From NCBI RefSeq assembly GCF_005145025.1, contig NZ_CP039695.1, positions 744,001 through 808,000 on the forward strand: a stretch of 64,000 nucleotides of DNA. The letters run 5' to 3'. How positions within the stretch are numbered: the stretch's first letter is position 1; each line of letters starts with the position of its first letter. This document shows positions 60,619 to 64,000 of the stretch, in pieces. The position numbers and the translations under genes were made by a program. The DNA is from Novosphingobium sp. EMRT-2 (GTDB taxonomy: Bacteria; Pseudomonadota; Alphaproteobacteria; Sphingomonadales; Sphingomonadaceae). The notes under the pieces were generated by a model, which had not been told where the DNA came from, did no database searches, and saw nothing but the letters and a program-made list of their open reading frames with translations.

Positions 60619-63567
60619 TCAGAAGCGGAAACCGGCCGCCACGCCATAACGGCGCGGTTCAAGCGTGAAGATGTTGGTGAAGTTCCCCGAGGACTGGTCC
60701 GTCACGTACAGACCCGTGATCGGGTTCGAGTTGCCCAGATTCTGGACGAAGCCGCGAATGAACCAGCGGCGATCGGGACCATCGATCTGCAGCTGCGCGT
60801 TGATCTGGGTGTAGCTCGGGATCCGGTTGACGGCACCGTTGAAGATATTGCCGGTCGAGGTGCCCGTCAGCACGATGTCGAAGCGCGGCGTAATCGAAAG
60901 ACGGCCAGCCGGAATCTCGTACTGGACGCCCGCCGCAACCTTGTAGTCCGGCGCGCCGGGCAGCTTGTTGCCCTTGATGTTGACCGGAATACCCGAGGTA
61001 TAGACGCTGATGCCCTTGGGATCGAACGCCGCACCGTTGGTGGCAGCAACCGCCTGCAACGCCGCGCAGATGCTGTAGGCACCAGTCGAGGCGATCCCGC
61101 TGCCCGCGCCGAACGACGTTGTGGGCCGCAAGCCAGCACCCGCTGCAACGCCGGGAATGCTGCCTGCGTTGATAAGGGTGTTGACCGTGTTGACGAAGGC
61201 GTTGACGCCGGCAACATTGCCGGCGGTATTGGCCCCGACGGCGCAGTTCGCCGCGTTGGTGATGTCCTTGATGATGACCGCATCGGAACGGCCGCCGCCA
61301 AAGTCACGCGGGTTGGCAAGGTATTTGTCTTCCGACACCTTCGTATTGAGATAGCTGGCGGAGATGTTCACCGACAGCCCCGGCGTCGGCCGCAGGATCG
61401 CTTCGGCTTCCAGGCCCCAGATATTCGCGCTTACGTTGTCGTTGACCGACGTGCGGGCGACGATGCGGGAAAGCTGAAGATCCTTGTACTTGTAGTAGAA
61501 CCCGGTGAGGTTCAGAGTCAGCTTGCCGAACTGGTTCTTCGACCCGATTTCGAATGCGTTCACGAATTCCGGAGAAAACGTTTCCGGCACCGCGAAGATC
61601 GGCGAAAGCGGCGGGTTGATGCCACCCGACTTGTAGCCACGCGAATAGGACAGATAGATGAGGTTGTCCGGCGTGATCTGGAAGTCCAGAACCGCGCGCC
61701 CGGTCAGTTCGTTGAACTTGGCGTTGCGAACCTGGAAGGGCTGATTGCCCGGCAGATTGGCATCGGCGTCGTAAGAACCGAAATAGGGCGACGTGTAGGC
61801 GTTAGCCGAACCATTCGGCACGAGCCAGTTGAACACCGTCGTGCGGGCGATGATGTCCTTCTGATCGTGGTTGTAGCGCAGGCCGAGCGTCAGTTTGATG
61901 CGGTCATCGAACTTGTAATACGCTTCGCCGAAGATGCCGTAGCTCGAAACCTTCAGGTAATCGGAGTTATTCCGGTAGAACGGCGTCGCCAGATACGCGG
62001 GCGGCTGCCCCGAGCCGAGCGCCGTGAACGCACCACCCACACCGGCGAAGTAGTCGAGACCGAACGAGTTCACGTAGTAGCTGTTTTCGGACATCGTCAG
62101 CTTGCTGTAGATGCCGCCCAGCAGGAAGTTGAACTTGCCGTCCCACTTCGAGCTGAGGATGGCTTCCGCCGACCAGCTCTTGTTGTACTGGACCGATCGG
62201 TCGAAGTCCTGCGGCGACATGGCGCAGGACTTGTGCCCACCGTAAACGCCCGTGCCCGTTTCTTCCGGCAGCGAGGTGCAGATCACGCCGGTCGGGCCAT
62301 TCGGCATCAACGCGTCAGCCACCGGCTTGAGATAGGTGGCAAGGCCGGCGCCCAACGCGCCCGACGCGGCGGCGGCCAGCGTGTTCAGCGTCGGCTGGAT
62401 CAGCGCGCGGCTCTGAATCGAGTTCGTGTAGTCCTGGCTCGAATCGACCCGGACGCTTTCGAAGTTCCCGGTCAGCTTCAGGCTCAGCCCCTTGCCGAGA
62501 TCCTGATCCAGAGAGCCCACGACGATCCATTCGTCGGTAAAGTAATTCGGTTCGGTATCCGTGTTGATTACGCGTGGATCGGCCGGATTGACCACGCCCG
62601 AATAGCTGTCCGGGCCATAGAGATCGCCCAGCGCGAAATTCGGCATCCCTGGTTGGCCTGCGGGCAGTCCACGAATTGCAAAGAACTGCTTTGACGTCAG
62701 GATCGAAGCCAGCGTGCTGTTGCCGTTGGTGACGCCATAGCCCTGCGTGGCGTTGAGGCAGCCGATGATTCCGGTCGGATCACGCTGGCACAGCTGCTTC
62801 TGGATGCGCATGCGATGGTCTTTTTCGCGGAAATACTGCGCCATCAGGTCGATCGTCGTGCTGGAGGTCGGCTCCCACCGCACCGAAGCGCGAACGCCAT
62901 ACATGTTGCGATCGTCGTAGTGCTTGCCGTTGGCGAGATTCAGGGTGTAGCCATCACGGTTGAGGTAGAAGCCCGCGAGACGGACGCCAAGCGTGTCCGT
63001 GAGGGGCGCGTTCAGCATCCCCTTCACCTTGATCGAATTATAGTTGCCGTATTCGGCTTCGCCCGACGCGCCGAACTTGCTGAGATCGGGCTTGGCCGTG
63101 ATCAGATCGACGACGCCCGAGGTGGCGTTGCGGCCGAACAGCGTGCCTTGCGGGCCGCGCAGAACCTGGATCTGCGCAAGATCGTAGAATTCGCCTTCGA
63201 AGAGACGGGTCTGGAAAAGCGGCGAGTCATTGAGGTGGATGGCGGTGGCCTGGTCGCACGTCACGCCCACGCAAAGGTCGCCGATGCCGCGGATCGTAAA
63301 GCTGGACGATGTGAAGTTCGTCTTGGTGAAGGTGATGTTGGGCAGCGACAATTGCAGATCGCTTGTGTTCTTGATCTGCTGCTTGTCCAGCGCTTCAGGC
63401 GTAAACGCGCTCACCGCGATCGGAACGTCCTGCAGGCGTTCCGACTGACGCTGGGCGGTGACGATGATTTCTTCGGTATCTGCCGATCCACCAGCAGACT
63501 GTGCGAAGGCGGGAGTTGCGACTGCCGACGCGCATACGCCAACAAGCAGGGAAAGCTTGCCCCTCAT
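60619..63567 (-). CDS. Large TonB-dependent outer-membrane receptor
   Basis: This 982-residue receptor has a signal peptide (MRGKLSLLVGVCASAVATPAFAQ). The plug starts at TEEIIVTAQRQSERLQDVPIAVSAF, and the conserved block is AQIQVLRGPQGTLFGRNATSGVVDLIT. The barrel ends in a terminal Phe (GVAAGFRF). The plug has an unusual CVGVTCDQ pair of cysteines, and the barrel carries further cysteine pairs (QLCQRDPTGIIGCLN, VICTSLPEETGTGVYGGHKSC). These may form disulfides in the extracellular loops. The ligand is unknown. It is transcribed separately from the metal-related group downstream because of the terminator. Confidence 0.93.
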   Translation of the reverse strand: MRGKLSLLVGVCASAVATPAFAQSAGGSADTEEIIVTAQRQSERLQDVPIAVSAFTPEALDKQQIKNTSDLQLSLPNITFTKTNFTSSSFTIRGIGDLCVGVTCDQATAIHLNDSPLFQTRLFEGEFYDLAQIQVLRGPQGTLFGRNATSGVVDLITAKPDLSKFGASGEAEYGNYNSIKVKGMLNAPLTDTLGVRLAGFYLNRDGYTLNLANGKHYDDRNMYGVRASVRWEPTSSTTIDLMAQYFREKDHRMRIQKQLCQRDPTGIIGCLNATQGYGVTNGNSTLASILTSKQFFAIRGLPAGQPGMPNFALGDLYGPDSYSGVVNPADPRVINTDTEPNYFTDEWIVVGSLDQDLGKGLSLKLTGNFESVRVDSSQDYTNSIQSRALIQPTLNTLAAAASGALGAGLATYLKPVADALMPNGPTGVICTSLPEETGTGVYGGHKSCAMSPQDFDRSVQYNKSWSAEAILSSKWDGKFNFLLGGIYSKLTMSENSYYVNSFGLDYFAGVGGAFTALGSGQPPAYLATPFYRNNSDYLKVSSYGIFGEAYYKFDDRIKLTLGLRYNHDQKDIIARTTVFNWLVPNGSANAYTSPYFGSYDADANLPGNQPFQVRNAKFNELTGRAVLDFQITPDNLIYLSYSRGYKSGGINPPLSPIFAVPETFSPEFVNAFEIGSKNQFGKLTLNLTGFYYKYKDLQLSRIVARTSVNDNVSANIWGLEAEAILRPTPGLSVNISASYLNTKVSEDKYLANPRDFGGGRSDAVIIKDITNAANCAVGANTAGNVAGVNAFVNTVNTLINAGSIPGVAAGAGLRPTTSFGAGSGIASTGAYSICAALQAVAATNGAAFDPKGISVYTSGIPVNIKGNKLPGAPDYKVAAGVQYEIPAGRLSITPRFDIVLTGTSTGNIFNGAVNRIPSYTQINAQLQIDGPDRRWFIRGFVQNLGNSNPITGLYVTDQSSGNFTNIFTLEPRRYGVAAGFRF

Positions 63568-63748
63568 AGCTCAGACCTCTCTCTCCAGCGGTGCCCCTCG
63601 TTGATGTGGGCTACCCCGGAACACAGGACATAACGAGCGGGATTCCTTGTCAATGGCCAATTCGCATTCGCGCCTTGCCGTAGCGGCAACCCATTCGGCG
63701 CGTGATTTTAATGACACAGTTAACTGAAATTTTCGCGATATTACGATG

Positions 63749-63784
63749 TCACATTCCCCGCTTGCACTACACACTACAATGTGA
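63749..63784. promoter_or_regulatory. Inverted repeat between the TonB receptor and the HTH gene
   Basis: TCACATT (63749-63755) and AATGTGA (63778-63784) form a perfect 7-bp dyad with a 22-base spacer, 13 bases before the start of the divergent HTH gene. The surrounding 80 bases are AT-rich, as expected for a promoter. It may be the operator of the HTH protein. Confidence 0.35.
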
Positions 63785-63796
63785 AATACCCGAATC

Positions 63797-64000
63797 ATGT
63801 CTACTGACCTCATCGAACGCATCCGCCGACTCATCGTCGATGGCGGCATGTCCCGCTCCGGCCTCGCGCGTGCCGCTGGCCTCCACGCCAACACCCTGCG
63901 CGACGTGACGCAGCCGAACTGGAACCCCACGGCGGACACACTCGCCAAGCTGGAACGCGTCCTCAGCGAGAGCGACGACGCGCCGGCGCTCGTTCCCATC
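63797..64000 (+). CDS. Helix-turn-helix regulator, cut by the window end
   Basis: The first 68 residues contain an XRE/Cro-like HTH: LIERIRRLIVDGGMSRSGLARAAGLHANTLRDVTQPNWNPTADTLAKLERVLSE. The recognition region is LARAAGLHANTLRDV. The frame is open to the edge, so the C-terminal part is unknown. It is divergent from the large TonB receptor and could regulate it. Confidence 0.7.
   Translation, partial: MSTDLIERIRRLIVDGGMSRSGLARAAGLHANTLRDVTQPNWNPTADTLAKLERVLSESDDAPALVPI

Noticed and set aside
1..64000. CRISPR arrays, tRNA or rRNA genes, prophage or insertion sequences
   Set aside because: No regularly spaced repeats, no recognisable tRNA or rRNA sequence, and no transposase, integrase or phage protein among the coding regions.

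Overview
The window is 64 kb of GC-rich chromosomal DNA from an alphaproteobacterium. Long sphingomonad-type TonB-dependent receptors, a NodT-type efflux lipoprotein, a GTTC-type SOS-like site and the general gene content point to Sphingomonadales, most likely Novosphingobium or a close relative. This is an inference from gene content; no rRNA is present to confirm it. I see no phage, integron, CRISPR array, tRNA, rRNA or complete insertion sequence. Coding density is high and many genes overlap by ATGA or TGATG.

Layout. 1-10 kb: a partial quinol-monooxygenase-like gene coupled to recN; a metallophosphoesterase/glycosyltransferase pair; a crotonase-family gene; bamD; an Rrf2 regulator with four clustered cysteines; and a fused 5-oxoprolinase/hydantoinase. 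10-17 kb: a cytochrome c, a MarR regulator, a HerA/DUF87-type ATPase, the peroxide-detoxification pair ahpC-ahpF, and a two-gene DUF2239-DUF1330 operon whose promoter is bracketed by two copies of a 12-bp operator. 17-25 kb: a tripartite MFS efflux operon followed by a TetR regulator, a degraded TetR fragment, a GAF-GGDEF-EAL protein and an AIM24-family protein. 25-32 kb: a TonB receptor and a tightly overlapping sulfate ABC operon (binding protein, cysT, cysW, cysA) that ends in a 58-residue YezD-family gene. 32-37 kb: ppk1-ppx and a small PilZ protein. 36.6-38.8 kb: modABC with a Mo-box upstream of modA. 38.9-43 kb: a COG2509 flavoprotein, a candidate structured small RNA with a strong terminator, folD, and a cytochrome c'/cytochrome b561 pair. 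43-51 kb: a heavy-metal RND efflux operon divergent from its probable two-component system. 51-57 kb: an Lrp regulator divergent from putA, then a secreted penicillin-acylase-family enzyme. 57-63.6 kb: PepSY, SCO, a small membrane protein, DUF2244, DUF2946 and a 982-residue TonB receptor, a group that looks connected with metal (copper or iron) handling. The window ends in a truncated HTH gene.

Most of the region is housekeeping plus transport. The parts that deserve attention are the operator architecture of the DUF2239-DUF1330 operon, the possible small RNA upstream of folD, the SCO/PepSY/DUF2946 group, the sulfate operon with YezD and a neighbouring TonB receptor, and several intergenic palindromes next to regulators.
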